The notes under the pieces are model-generated. The model was not told the origin of the DNA. It saw only the letters and a list, made by a program, of their open reading frames with translations, and ran no database searches. From Myxococcaceae bacterium (GTDB taxonomy: Bacteria; Myxococcota; Myxococcia; Myxococcales; Myxococcaceae): a DNA stretch of 42,895 nucleotides. Positions 24,327-32,113 of the stretch are shown here, one piece after another. The position numbers and the translations under genes are program-made. Positions within the stretch are counted from its first letter, which is position 1. The number at the start of each line of letters is the position of its first letter. The stretch covers positions 1 to 42,895 of the forward strand of contig JAIBBR010000030.1 of the NCBI GenBank assembly GCA_019694575.1, given 5' to 3'.

Positions 24327-25199
24327 GTGAACCGCCGCCGCTTGCTGGTGTTGGGAGACGGAGGACTGCTCTCGGCAGAAGTGAAGCCAGCGTTTCGCGC
24401 CCTCGATTGGGACGTCATCGGGGCAACCGTCAAAGATTGCGACATCACCGACGCGGCGAGCGTGGCGCGCATGTTGAGCAGTGCGAAGGCTGATTTGATT
24501 ATCAACTGCGCGGCGTACACCGCAGTCGATAAGGCCGAGACCGACGAAGCTGAAGCGGTGCGCATCAACGCCACTGGCGCGGGCATCGCAGCGCGTGGAG
24601 CAGCGGCCGCGGGCATTCCCTTTTTTCACATCTCTACCGACTACGTCTTCGATGGTCAGCAAGCGACGCCCTACGCAGAAGATGCAAAAGCGAACCCCCT
24701 CGGGGCGTACGCACGCTCGAAATGGCAAGGCGAAGAAGCCGTGCGCGCCGCGAAAGGCGCATGGACCATCGTTCGCACCGGTGAATTGTACGGAGACGCC
24801 GGCCCTAGTTTTTTCGCCGCCATTTTCAAGCGCGCATTGGCCGGTCAACCACTCAAAGTGGTGAATGATCAGCTCGTCTCGCCCACGTGGACGCGTGAGT
24901 TGGCGAAGCAACTGGCGCACATGGCGTTGGTGGCCAAGCCTGGGCTGTACCACGCGACATGCGGTGGTTCAGTCACCTGGTTCGACGCCGCCCGTTTCGC
25001 GTTGCAAGAAGCTGGGCTCAGGGTGCCTTTGGAGCCCGTTTCTACCGAAACGTACGGCTCGCCCACACCGCGCCCTTTGAACAGCGTCTTGTCGCATGGC
25101 GCGCTCGAAGCCGCCGGCCTGTACGTGATGCGCCAGTGGGACGAGACCCTCAAAGAATGGGTTGGTCAAACTGGGTTGCTTGCGGGAGCCAAGCGTTAG
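24327..25199 (+). CDS. rfbD: dTDP-4-dehydrorhamnose reductase (RmlD/RfbD)
   Basis: This 290-residue short-chain dehydrogenase fits RmlD, which reduces dTDP-4-keto-L-rhamnose to dTDP-L-rhamnose using NAD(P)H. Characteristic pieces are CDITDAASV, INCAAYTAVDKAETD, the STDYVFDG block (103-110), the catalytic Y128 and K132 in YARSK, and TGELYG. The N-terminal dinucleotide motif reads LGDGGLLS, with Ser where the third Gly is usual. The GTG start directly abuts the stop of the preceding methyltransferase gene. A second RmlD-like protein lies at 29406-30329. This copy is the closer match to genuine RmlD by motif content. Confidence 0.88.
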   Translation: MNRRRLLVLGDGGLLSAEVKPAFRALDWDVIGATVKDCDITDAASVARMLSSAKADLIINCAAYTAVDKAETDEAEAVRINATGAGIAARGAAAAGIPFFHISTDYVFDGQQATPYAEDAKANPLGAYARSKWQGEEAVRAAKGAWTIVRTGELYGDAGPSFFAAIFKRALAGQPLKVVNDQLVSPTWTRELAKQLAHMALVAKPGLYHATCGGSVTWFDAARFALQEAGLRVPLEPVSTETYGSPTPRPLNSVLSHGALEAAGLYVMRQWDETLKEWVGQTGLLAGAKR

Positions 25200-25215
25200 C
25201 GTCTAGAAGCCGCCT

Positions 25216-26460
25216 ATGCCTTCGCCAGTACAAGCACGCACCACCTGCCGGGTTTGCCACGGCAGTTCGCTGGAGCTGTTTCTCGATTTGGGCGACCAAC
25301 CGCCCGCCAACGCGTTGCTCACCCGCGAAGAGCTGGCCGGCCCCGAGCCTAAATTTCCCCTCGCGCTCAATTCGTGCCGCACTTGCGGGCAAATGCAAAC
25401 CACCCACGTCGTGTCGGCCGACATGCTGTTTCGCAATTACGTCTATTTTTCTTCGGTGTCGCAGGCGATGGCCACCCACTTCGGCGCCTACGCGAAAGAT
25501 GTCGCTGACCGCTTCGTGCCGCGCGACGGGCTGGTGGTCGAAATCGGCAGCAACGACGGCATTCTTTTGAAAACTTTGCTCGGCCGCCCGTTACGGGTGC
25601 TGGGGGTGGACCCCGCGCGCAACGTGGCTGAAGTGGCGCGGCAAAACGGCGTGCCCACGCTGGCAGAATTTTTCAACCGTGAGACCGCCACCGCGGTGCG
25701 CAAGGAGCACGGCCCGGCGTCAGCGGTGATTGCCAACAACGTCTTCGCGCACATCGATGACTTGGACAGCGTGATGCAGGGGCTCGACGCGCTGCTGTCG
25801 GACGACGGTGTGTTTGTGACGGAATCGCCGTACGTGGTGCCGTTTCTCGAGCACCTCGAATTCGACACTGTGTATCACGAGCACGTTTCGTACTGGGGCG
25901 TCGGCCCGCTCGAGCATTTGTTCAACCGCTTCGGCTTCGAAGTCTTCGACGTGTGGGACCAGCCGGTGCACGGCGGCACCATTCGCACCTTCGCCCGCCG
26001 CAAGGCCCATGCGAAGACGCCCAAGGCCGCGTCAGTGGCTGAGCACCTGGCGTTGGAAGCGAAAGTGGGCATCGGCCGGGCTGATACTTTAAAAAAGTTC
26101 GCCCGCGACGTGGCGGCCCTGCGTGAAAAGCTCACCGGCTTGGTACAGAAGCTCACCGCGGACGGCAAGCGTGTGGTGGGCTACACCGCTCCCGCCAAAG
26201 GCAACGTGCTGCTCAACTATTGCAACTTGGGGCCGAAGAGCTTGGCGTACCTGGCCGATGCGACTCCGGCCAAGCAGGGGCTGTTCAACCCGGGCATGCA
26301 CATACCCATTCAGAGCCCAGAGCATTTCCGCGCGGACAAGCCCGACTACGCGGTGCTCTTGGCGTGGAACCACCAGGTGGAAATTTTAGAGAAAGAAAAA
26401 GCCTGGCGCGCGCAGGGCGGAAAATTCATCATTCCCGTGCCCGACGTCGACGTGGTGTGA
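25216..26460 (+). CDS. SAM-dependent C-methyltransferase of NDP-sugar type (Methyltransf_13/14 architecture)
   Basis: This protein has 414 residues with the three-part layout of sugar C-methyltransferases. A zinc-binding N-terminus carries C11/C14 and C54/C57 and ends in the YVYFSSVS motif. A Rossmann methyltransferase follows, with motif I VVEIGSNDGILL (107-118). The C-terminal domain has the family motif VGYTAPAKGNVLLNYC and ends in FIIPVPDVDVV. Known relatives (TylC3, NovU type) methylate C-3 of 4-keto-deoxysugar nucleotides, so the likely substrate is a dTDP-4-keto-6-deoxyhexose made from the RfbA/RfbB product. It follows rfbD by 16 bases on the same strand. This suggests that the final sugar may be C-methylated. 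Confidence 0.88.
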   Translation: MPSPVQARTTCRVCHGSSLELFLDLGDQPPANALLTREELAGPEPKFPLALNSCRTCGQMQTTHVVSADMLFRNYVYFSSVSQAMATHFGAYAKDVADRFVPRDGLVVEIGSNDGILLKTLLGRPLRVLGVDPARNVAEVARQNGVPTLAEFFNRETATAVRKEHGPASAVIANNVFAHIDDLDSVMQGLDALLSDDGVFVTESPYVVPFLEHLEFDTVYHEHVSYWGVGPLEHLFNRFGFEVFDVWDQPVHGGTIRTFARRKAHAKTPKAASVAEHLALEAKVGIGRADTLKKFARDVAALREKLTGLVQKLTADGKRVVGYTAPAKGNVLLNYCNLGPKSLAYLADATPAKQGLFNPGMHIPIQSPEHFRADKPDYAVLLAWNHQVEILEKEKAWRAQGGKFIIPVPDVDVV

Positions 26461-26482
26461 CGATTTTTCAGGTGTACTTCAT

Positions 26483-27634
26483 TTAAAGCCCGAGCTCGCG
26501 CAGGCCTTCTTGCCAGGGCAGCACGTCAATTCCGGCGATGCGACGACGTTCGTTGCCCAAATACCAAAGCCTGCTCTGGTGTGCTTTTCCGAAGTAGTCG
26601 GCGAAACGCCGCAGCCCCAGCAAATCGCCCTCTGAAACGGTTTTAGAAGCCTTGAGCTCGAGGGCCCACACGCGCTTGTCGAGCTGAACGATGAAATCGA
26701 CCTCAGCGTTGTGCTCGGTTCGAAAGGTCGATACTCGAATCGACGCGTCAAGCGCCGCGGCTCCGTCGAAAAGCTGCTGGCAGATGAAGTGCTCGAAAAG
26801 AATGCCGATGCGGTCTGCTGATGTTTCGAAGTTATTGAGCAGCCCGTTCAATACGCCAACGTCGAAAAAGTAGGGCTTGGGGTGCTGCACCAACCTGCGG
26901 GTGGAGCTTTTGGCAAAAGCCTCGAGGCGGCGAATCACCAAGGTCTCTTCCAGCACCTCGAGCCATCGAATCACCGATGTTCTCGGCGATTGCGCAGCCA
27001 GCGAAAGCTTTTGCACATCGAGTGTGCGCCCAGACCACTCGCCGATGGTGCTGATGAAGCGAGCAAAGCCTTCGATTGATCGCGCCAGACTTTCTGCCTG
27101 AATTTCTTCACGAACGTAAATTGATGAATAGGCACGCAATGTCTTTCGGCGCGTTTCATCTTTGGCTTCGTTCAATATTCCTGGCAAGGCCCCCGTTGAA
27201 AGCCCCTGACTGAGGGGAAAGCGATAGCCCATTTCGCGCGCCGTCACCGCCCCCAACGAATAGGTGTGAATGCGCCCAGGAAGCAGGTTGGCGCTGCCCC
27301 GTCGTAACTTTCTGGCGCTCGAGCCGGTGAGTAAAAATTGGTAGCGACGAGGGTGCTCATCGAGCATGGCTTGAACGGTGTTGAGCAGCGACGGCAGTCG
27401 CTGTACTTCATCGACGAAGACCACCACCTTCGACTCTGGCCGGGCGGCGAGCCGCTCTTCAAGCGCCCCCGGTTTTGCTGCAAATTCGAGGAAGGTGCTT
27501 TCGCGCGCCAAGTTGATGGTGACAGTGGGGCTGAGGCTTCCCATCAGGGTCGACTTGCCGGTTTGCCGGGGCCCTAAGAGCAGAACGCTGTGTGTTGATT
27601 CACGCAAAGCAGCCAAGAGCGTTCGAGAAAGCAT
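26483..27634 (-). CDS. AAA ATPase with C-terminal DUF4143 domain
   Basis: I start this at ATG 27634 (383 residues). The open frame continues 50 residues further upstream, but that part covers the promoter palindrome and is unconserved. Walker A is GPRQTGKST (21-29), Walker B VVFVDEVQRLP (71-81), and a sensor LLTGSSARKL (101-110). The C-terminal DUF4143 domain has SSIYVREEIQAESLARS and a PD-(D/E)xK-like end NAEVDFIVQ...ALELKAS. This family is widespread and mobile, and its role is not settled. It sits alone on the minus strand between sugar genes, which suggests recent insertion. Its -10 lies 6 bases from the ATG, so the transcript is probably leaderless. Confidence 0.92.
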   Translation of the reverse strand: MLSRTLLAALRESTHSVLLLGPRQTGKSTLMGSLSPTVTINLARESTFLEFAAKPGALEERLAARPESKVVVFVDEVQRLPSLLNTVQAMLDEHPRRYQFLLTGSSARKLRRGSANLLPGRIHTYSLGAVTAREMGYRFPLSQGLSTGALPGILNEAKDETRRKTLRAYSSIYVREEIQAESLARSIEGFARFISTIGEWSGRTLDVQKLSLAAQSPRTSVIRWLEVLEETLVIRRLEAFAKSSTRRLVQHPKPYFFDVGVLNGLLNNFETSADRIGILFEHFICQQLFDGAAALDASIRVSTFRTEHNAEVDFIVQLDKRVWALELKASKTVSEGDLLGLRRFADYFGKAHQSRLWYLGNERRRIAGIDVLPWQEGLRELGL

Positions 27635-27663
27635 GCGGTCATAATACCGCGTAAAATGACCGC
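27635..27663 (-). promoter_or_regulatory. palindromic promoter/operator of the DUF4143 gene, copy 1
   Basis: This 29-base element has perfect 8-base inverted arms (GCGGTCAT/ATGACCGC) around a 13-base spacer that reads TTTACGCGGTATT on the coding strand. TATTAT forms a -10 box 6 bases before ATG 27634. TTCACA, 18 bases further upstream, is a plausible -35. Transcription would then begin at or next to the A of ATG. The palindrome overlaps the -10, as an operator bound by a repressor would. An identical 29-base copy is at 27888-27916. I recall very similar sequences in front of DUF4143-type ATPase genes in other bacteria. Confidence 0.8.
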
Positions 27664-27696
27664 TTGTGAAAAGAGTAGCGAGGCATGTCGCCGTCG

Positions 27697-27879
27697 TTAA
27701 TCGAAACCACCGAGCCCGAACTGGCACTTCGGACAGCCAAAGATACTGCGGGGAAACCCCGTGAAAGCCGAACGGCCTGTGCACCAGCCTCCCAGTTCGG
27801 GCAAGTAGGCAACGAAGTCGCCGCCGCCTTCAAGCCCCGTCAGGCCCAAATTTCTGGCCACAAGCTCGCAGAAGTTCAT
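27697..27879 (-). CDS. possible small protein of 60 residues behind the second promoter copy
   Basis: An open frame starts at ATG 27879, eight bases downstream of the second 29-base promoter palindrome, and ends at TAA 27697-27699. It reads MNFCELVARNLGLTGLEGGG and ends in GCPKCQFGLGGFD, with one CPxC-type pair. I find no known family. The promoter copy with the same orientation and spacing supports expression, but the frame may just fill the gap between duplicated promoters. Confidence 0.35.
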   Translation of the reverse strand: MNFCELVARNLGLTGLEGGGDFVAYLPELGGWCTGRSAFTGFPRSIFGCPKCQFGLGGFD

Positions 27880-27887
27880 GGTGTCAC

Positions 27888-27916
27888 GCGGTCATAATAC
27901 CGCGTAAAATGACCGC
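27888..27916 (-). promoter_or_regulatory. palindromic promoter/operator, copy 2
   Basis: This is identical over all 29 bases to 27635-27663 and has the same orientation. The TATTAT -10 is intact. The position equivalent to the -35 reads TTATAT instead of TTCACA. It lies 253 bases upstream of copy 1 and directly in front of the 60-residue frame. Confidence 0.75.
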
Positions 27917-27967
27917 ATATAAACCAGCGCCTTGGCCCAAGTTAAGGCTCCCAAACGCTGACACTGC

Positions 27968-28510
27968 TCAAGGCAGCACGGGCGCTTCGTTCAACTTCGG
28001 CGCCTGGGCATCACGCGGTGACAGCAATGGCTCACCGCTGAGCGGCCACTGAATGCCGATGGCGGGGTCATTCCACGCCACCACTTGCTCGGCCTCTTTC
28101 GCATAGGCCCCGACGCAGCGGTAATGCATGTCGACCAAGTCGCTCAGCACGCAGAAGCCGTGCGCGAAGCCAGGCGGTATCCACAACTGGTGTTTGTTGT
28201 CTTCGGTCAGCTCAGTGCCGAACCATTTGCCGAACGTGGGCGAGCGCTTGCGAATGTCGACTGCCACGTCGAACACCGCGCCCCGGGTGACGAACACCAA
28301 CTTGCCCTGCGCCTTGGGCTCTTGAAAGTGCAGCCCGCGCACGGTGTTTTTCGAAGAGCGCGACCACAAGTCGACACTGAATTCGGGGCCAATGCCGGCC
28401 GCCGCGTAACGCTCGCGTTGCCCCACTTCGAGCAGAAAACCGCGTGCGTCTCCGAAAACTTTGGGAGCAATCAGCAGCACGCCGGGCAAGGGAGTTGCCT
28501 GAATGTCCAC
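27968..28510 (-). CDS. rfbC: dTDP-4-dehydrorhamnose 3,5-epimerase (RmlC/RfbC)
   Basis: This 180-residue cupin enzyme epimerises C3 and C5 of dTDP-4-keto-6-deoxyglucose. It shows the family start VFGDARGFLLEV, VRGLHFQEPKAQGKLV with catalytic H61, RGAVFDVAVDIRKRSPTFG, WIPPGFAHGFCVLSD and the active-site Tyr in MHYRC (130). The GTG start at 28508-28510 lies 3 bases after the rfbA stop codon, so rfbA and rfbC are translationally coupled. It is the last gene of the minus-strand operon that begins with the second RmlD-like gene. Confidence 0.95.
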   Translation of the reverse strand: MDIQATPLPGVLLIAPKVFGDARGFLLEVGQRERYAAAGIGPEFSVDLWSRSSKNTVRGLHFQEPKAQGKLVFVTRGAVFDVAVDIRKRSPTFGKWFGTELTEDNKHQLWIPPGFAHGFCVLSDLVDMHYRCVGAYAKEAEQVVAWNDPAIGIQWPLSGEPLLSPRDAQAPKLNEAPVLP

Positions 28511-28513
28511 GGC

Positions 28514-29392
28514 TTAGCCCCCGTGCGGAGTGGCGAGCAGCGAGAGCAAATATTGGCCGTAGTCGTTCTTGGCCATGGGCTCGGCTTGCGCTTTGAGCTG
28601 CGCGTCGTTGATGTAGCCCATGCGCCAGGCCACTTCTTCAGGCGCCGCGATTTTCAAACCGGTGCGGCGTTCAATCACTTCGACGAACTGCGACGCTTCG
28701 AGCAGCGACTCGTGCGTGCCGGTATCGAGCCATGCATAACCACGGCCCATCACCTGCACCCGCAACTGTTTGCGTTTCAAATACTCGATGTTGAGGTCGG
28801 TGACTTCGAGCTCGCCGCGCGCGCTGGGCTTCAAGTGGGCGGCGATGTCGAGCACTTGGTTGTCGTAGAAATACAAACCGATGACTGCGTAGTTCGACTT
28901 CGGTGCTTTCGGCTTTTCTTCCAAGCTCTTGGCCAGGCCCGACTTGTCGAGCTCCACCACGCCGTAACGCTGCGGGTCTCGCACCCAATAGCCGAACACC
29001 GTGGCGCCGTCTTTTTGCTGCGCCGCTTGCTGCACCAGCTTTGACCAGCCGTGGCCGTAGAAAATATTGTCGCCCAGCGCCATCGCCACGCTGTCTTGGC
29101 CCACGAAGTCGCGGCCGATGATGAACGCTTGGGCCAGGCCTTCGGGCTTGGGCTGCTCGGCGTAGCTGAACTTCACGCCCCACTGTGAGCCGTCGCCCAG
29201 CAGTTCGCGAAAGCGCGGCAAGTCAGTGGGCGTAGAGATGATGAGAATCTCTTTGATGCCCGCCACCATCAGCGTGGTGAGCGGGTAATAAATCATCGGC
29301 TTGTCGTAGATGGGTAACAGCTGCTTCGAGACCACCCGCGTCAACGGGTACAGCCGTGTGCCTGAGCCACCCGCAAGAACGATTCCCTTCAT
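28514..29392 (-). CDS. rfbA: glucose-1-phosphate thymidylyltransferase (RmlA/RfbA)
   Basis: This 292-residue enzyme makes dTDP-glucose from dTTP and glucose-1-phosphate, the first step of the dTDP-rhamnose pathway. It shows [16 protein letters not shown] (3-18), the [16 protein letters not shown] signature (23-38), [12 protein letters not shown] and [17 protein letters not shown]. The length is normal for the family. It starts 13 bases after the stop of the RmlD-like gene and is followed 3 bases later by rfbC, a typical compact operon. Confidence 0.97.
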   Translation of the reverse strand: MKGIVLAGGSGTRLYPLTRVVSKQLLPIYDKPMIYYPLTTLMVAGIKEILIISTPTDLPRFRELLGDGSQWGVKFSYAEQPKPEGLAQAFIIGRDFVGQDSVAMALGDNIFYGHGWSKLVQQAAQQKDGATVFGYWVRDPQRYGVVELDKSGLAKSLEEKPKAPKSNYAVIGLYFYDNQVLDIAAHLKPSARGELEVTDLNIEYLKRKQLRVQVMGRGYAWLDTGTHESLLEASQFVEVIERRTGLKIAAPEEVAWRMGYINDAQLKAQAEPMAKNDYGQYLLSLLATPHGG

Positions 29393-29405
29393 AGGGGCAG
29401 GGTCT

Positions 29406-30329
29406 CTACTTCAAAGGCAGGAACAGGAGCGAGCCCTTATCGAAAGCGTATTCAATCTTCAGGCCTTCGAGCGCTTCTTTGAGGGGCAGCGGTTTGGCCT
29501 CGAGCGCTCGCGCCGCCTTGTCGCTTTTGAGCCCCGCCTGCAAAGGGCGCTTGGTGTCGAAGCCGGTGACGGCACTGCCCGCGTGCAACAAGCCCGGGTC
29601 GAAGCCGAACGCTTCGCAGAAAGCTTGCCCGAAGGTCATGCGGTCGACTGTCTCGGCGCCACACAAGTGCCAGACGCCAGTCAGTTTTCGCTCTACCAGT
29701 TCGACCAATTGAGCGGCCACATTCGACGCCAAGCTGGGGGTGATGAGTTGATCAGAGAACAGCTTCACGCGCTGTTTTGCTTCGAGCGCGCTCAACAGCC
29801 ATGCACCGAAGTTCGAACGGCCGCGTGCCGGCCAACCGAGCAGCACCGCGGTACGCGCGATAGACCACTGGCGGGTGAGCTTCACGGTTGAACGCTCGGC
29901 GGCGAGCTTCGAGAGCCCGTATTCGTTGATCGGGCCGGGAATATCGTCTTCGCTGTAAGGGCCGCGGTTGCCTTCGAAGACGTGGTCTGTCGAGACGTTG
30001 ATGAAGTGGGTGCGCAGCTCGGTGATGGCATAGGCCAAGTGCGCGGTCATGCCGACGTTCTCGTTGAAAGCGTTGGTGCGGCCGCGGTTTTTGCAGCGGT
30101 CAGGGTCGGCCAAGCCAGCGCAGTGCACGATGGCGTCGGGGCCGAAGCGCTCGACGGCTTCACGGGTTTGCTCGATGTCGGTGAGATCGCACTGCACTAC
30201 AGGAGCCGGCGCATCGGCGATTTGCTTCTCGCGCGAAGTGAGCAGCACTTTGTGCCCACGGCGCACGAGCAGCCGGGCCACCCGATGCCCCAGTAAGCCG
30301 CCAGCGCCAGTCACCATCACGTTCAGCAC
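29406..30329 (-). CDS. second RmlD-like NAD(P)-dependent sugar reductase
   Basis: This protein has 307 residues with a GTG start at 30327-30329. The dinucleotide motif is [11 protein letters not shown] (6-16), followed by STDHVFEG (113-120), catalytic Y137 and K141 in YGLSK, and an RmlD substrate-binding C-terminal domain ([34 protein letters not shown]). It belongs to the RmlD_sub_bind superfamily but diverges from true RmlD in places (STDHVFEG for [18 protein letters not shown] for CAAYTAVD). It heads the operon with rfbA and rfbC, so either this copy or the one at 24327 could supply dTDP-L-rhamnose. The other may make a different deoxysugar. It is divergent from the DUF4932 gene, 67 bases away. 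Confidence 0.85.
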   Translation of the reverse strand: MLNVMVTGAGGLLGHRVARLLVRRGHKVLLTSREKQIADAPAPVVQCDLTDIEQTREAVERFGPDAIVHCAGLADPDRCKNRGRTNAFNENVGMTAHLAYAITELRTHFINVSTDHVFEGNRGPYSEDDIPGPINEYGLSKLAAERSTVKLTRQWSIARTAVLLGWPARGRSNFGAWLLSALEAKQRVKLFSDQLITPSLASNVAAQLVELVERKLTGVWHLCGAETVDRMTFGQAFCEAFGFDPGLLHAGSAVTGFDTKRPLQAGLKSDKAARALEAKPLPLKEALEGLKIEYAFDKGSLLFLPLK

Positions 30330-30396
30330 GTGTTTCTTCTACACCGAGCGACTGACGGCCGTGCTAGCGGGAGTCGACTTTCACGAAAGGACTTTC

Positions 30397-32061
30397 ATGG
30401 AGCGCGTCACGGGTATTGGCGGCATCTTTTTCAAGGCGAAGAACCCGGCCCTCAAGCGCTGTCTTTTCTTGCTCGCCGCGGCGACGGTCTTCTTTGGGGC
30501 TGCGTGCGCCCATGGCCCTGTCGCGACAAACCCACCCACGAATCTCCAGATGATTGCGCGGGTCGACCGTCGCGTCGAAACGCTTGCGATCTTGATGCGC
30601 CTTGCGGGTGCGAAAGAGTTTTTGGGGGTAGCAAACACCGACTACCTGCGCGATATCGACGCATATTTTGCGCCTTATCGACGCCATGCCGCGGTCGAGG
30701 CGACGAAACAAATTCGCGAAGCGGCGGGCATCGGCTTCAACGCGCCTTTTGGGCTGGCGGTGCATTTGAACGAGCAATTCGCGCCACGGGTTCCACTGGC
30801 GCCTTTTCCTGCGCACCTCGATAAACGATGGGCAAAGGTCGATATCGCTGCCTACTTGGAGAAAGTTCAGGCTTTCGTCGTCGATACGCGGGCCGATGCG
30901 TTCTTTGAAGCCCATGCCGGCTATTTCGCCAAGGTCGAAGAGCGATACCAACCTTTCGTTCAAAGTGAAAACGCGGTGGCTTGGTTCGATGCCTTCTTTG
31001 GGGCGCGACCTCAGGTTCGCTACCTGGTTGTTCCAGGGTTTTTGAACGGGCCCAGCAATTACGCCGCCCACGTCGAGCTGACCGATGGGAGCGAAGAGAT
31101 GTTTCAATCACTGGGCTTAGATGATCTCGACGCCGATGGTTTGCCGACGCTCAACGCTTCGACCGTTGAGTTGTTGGTGCATGAAATGGCGCATTCGTAC
31201 GCTGATCCCTTGGTGAGCGAACGGTTGGACTCGCTCCAGAAACCATTCGAGACAATCTTTCCATTGGTGCGCGAAAAAATGGCACGTGCCTCTTATGAGG
31301 AATGGCCGACGGTTGCGCGCGAGTCGCTCACGCGAGCAGTGACCATTGCGTATCTGCGCGATCGCAAAGGGGCCGACGCGGCTGCCCGCCAAGCGCTCGA
31401 TGACGCCGACCGCGGCTTTTATTGGACCGAATCGCTTGCAGATCGCTTTCAAGCGTATCGACAAAACCCACGAAATTTTTTGCCGCAACTGACGACTTTC
31501 TTCGAGGTGCTTGCAGCCCAGTACGCGGAGCAAGGCTTGCCGGCGGTGCGATTTCATGGGCCCATCAACTCGGCGGTGTCTGGCGATAACGTCATCATCG
31601 GACCTGCAGGGAGCGCTGAACTTCAGGGCTACCTGAAGGCCCTACAAGTGAAGCTTAAAAACACCGAACCTCTGCTTTTTGACTTTGATCCTTCGAGTCA
31701 AGCGATCGCCGGGCGGGGGCTCATTTTGTATGGCAGCCCTCAAACCAACAGAGGTGTCGCGAAAGCTCTTGAACTCTCGGGATGGCGGCTTGAAGCCGAC
31801 CGAATCGTCTTGCCAGGCGTCGAGGTGCGAGGACAAGGCCTGGTGCTGATTGCCTGCCGCACGCTCCCAGGTTCGGTCAACCGGGGTCTCGTCATTTACG
31901 CATCGCTCCGCGATGAAGACGTGGTGGGCATTAATTCTGTATTCCATGGGCCCAACGATTGGGTCATCGCCAGGCGTGTTGGAAAAAAGTTCGAGGTGGT
32001 GAAGACAGGGGACTTTCCGAAAGGCCCTTCAGGGCCTTGGAACGCGAACGTTGCTTGGTAA
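30397..32061 (+). CDS. DUF4932-domain putative metalloprotease lipoprotein
   Basis: I start this at ATG 30397, which has GAAAGG six bases upstream. An open frame continues to 30049, but there it is antisense to the reductase gene. The protein has 554 residues. A signal peptide (CLFLLAAATVFFGAAC) puts a lipid-modified cysteine at 37. The DUF4932 match begins at RVETLAILMRLAG and includes IDAYFAPYRRH and GFNAPFGLAVHL. HEMAH (262-266) is an HExxH zinc-protease motif. The C-terminal third (about 385-554) is a further domain without a name I recognise. Base usage looks less GC-biased than its neighbours, and the gene splits rfbB from the rest of the rhamnose operon, so it may be an insertion. Confidence 0.85.
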   Translation: MERVTGIGGIFFKAKNPALKRCLFLLAAATVFFGAACAHGPVATNPPTNLQMIARVDRRVETLAILMRLAGAKEFLGVANTDYLRDIDAYFAPYRRHAAVEATKQIREAAGIGFNAPFGLAVHLNEQFAPRVPLAPFPAHLDKRWAKVDIAAYLEKVQAFVVDTRADAFFEAHAGYFAKVEERYQPFVQSENAVAWFDAFFGARPQVRYLVVPGFLNGPSNYAAHVELTDGSEEMFQSLGLDDLDADGLPTLNASTVELLVHEMAHSYADPLVSERLDSLQKPFETIFPLVREKMARASYEEWPTVARESLTRAVTIAYLRDRKGADAAARQALDDADRGFYWTESLADRFQAYRQNPRNFLPQLTTFFEVLAAQYAEQGLPAVRFHGPINSAVSGDNVIIGPAGSAELQGYLKALQVKLKNTEPLLFDFDPSSQAIAGRGLILYGSPQTNRGVAKALELSGWRLEADRIVLPGVEVRGQGLVLIACRTLPGSVNRGLVIYASLRDEDVVGINSVFHGPNDWVIARRVGKKFEVVKTGDFPKGPSGPWNANVAW

Positions 32062-32066
32062 CGAGG

Positions 32067-32108
32067 GCGTGAAGACTTATCGTTCCAGAGAGTGATAAGT
32101 CCACACGC
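32067..32108. repeat. interspersed palindromic element, copy A (42 bp)
   Basis: The arms are GCGTG-AA-GACTTATC and GATAAGTC-CA-CACGC around a 12-base loop. The 2-base internal mismatch is the only break in 15-base arms. Its reverse complement closely matches 41576-41617 and 42612-42654. It lies between the convergent stops of the DUF4932 gene (32061) and rfbB (32114), so it could act as a bidirectional terminator. Confidence 0.75.
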
Positions 32109-32113
32109 ACTCG

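Noticed and set aside
23301-24953. Minus-strand open frame of 550 codons
   Set aside because: It is antisense to the methyltransferase and rfbD genes, which have clear family motifs on the plus strand.
27635-27784. Longer start for the DUF4143 gene (50 more residues)
   Set aside because: The extension translates the promoter palindrome and has no conservation with the family start MLSRTLLAAL.
30049-30396. Upstream extension of the DUF4932 frame
   Set aside because: This part is antisense to the RmlD-like gene. A ribosome site and signal peptide support ATG 30397.
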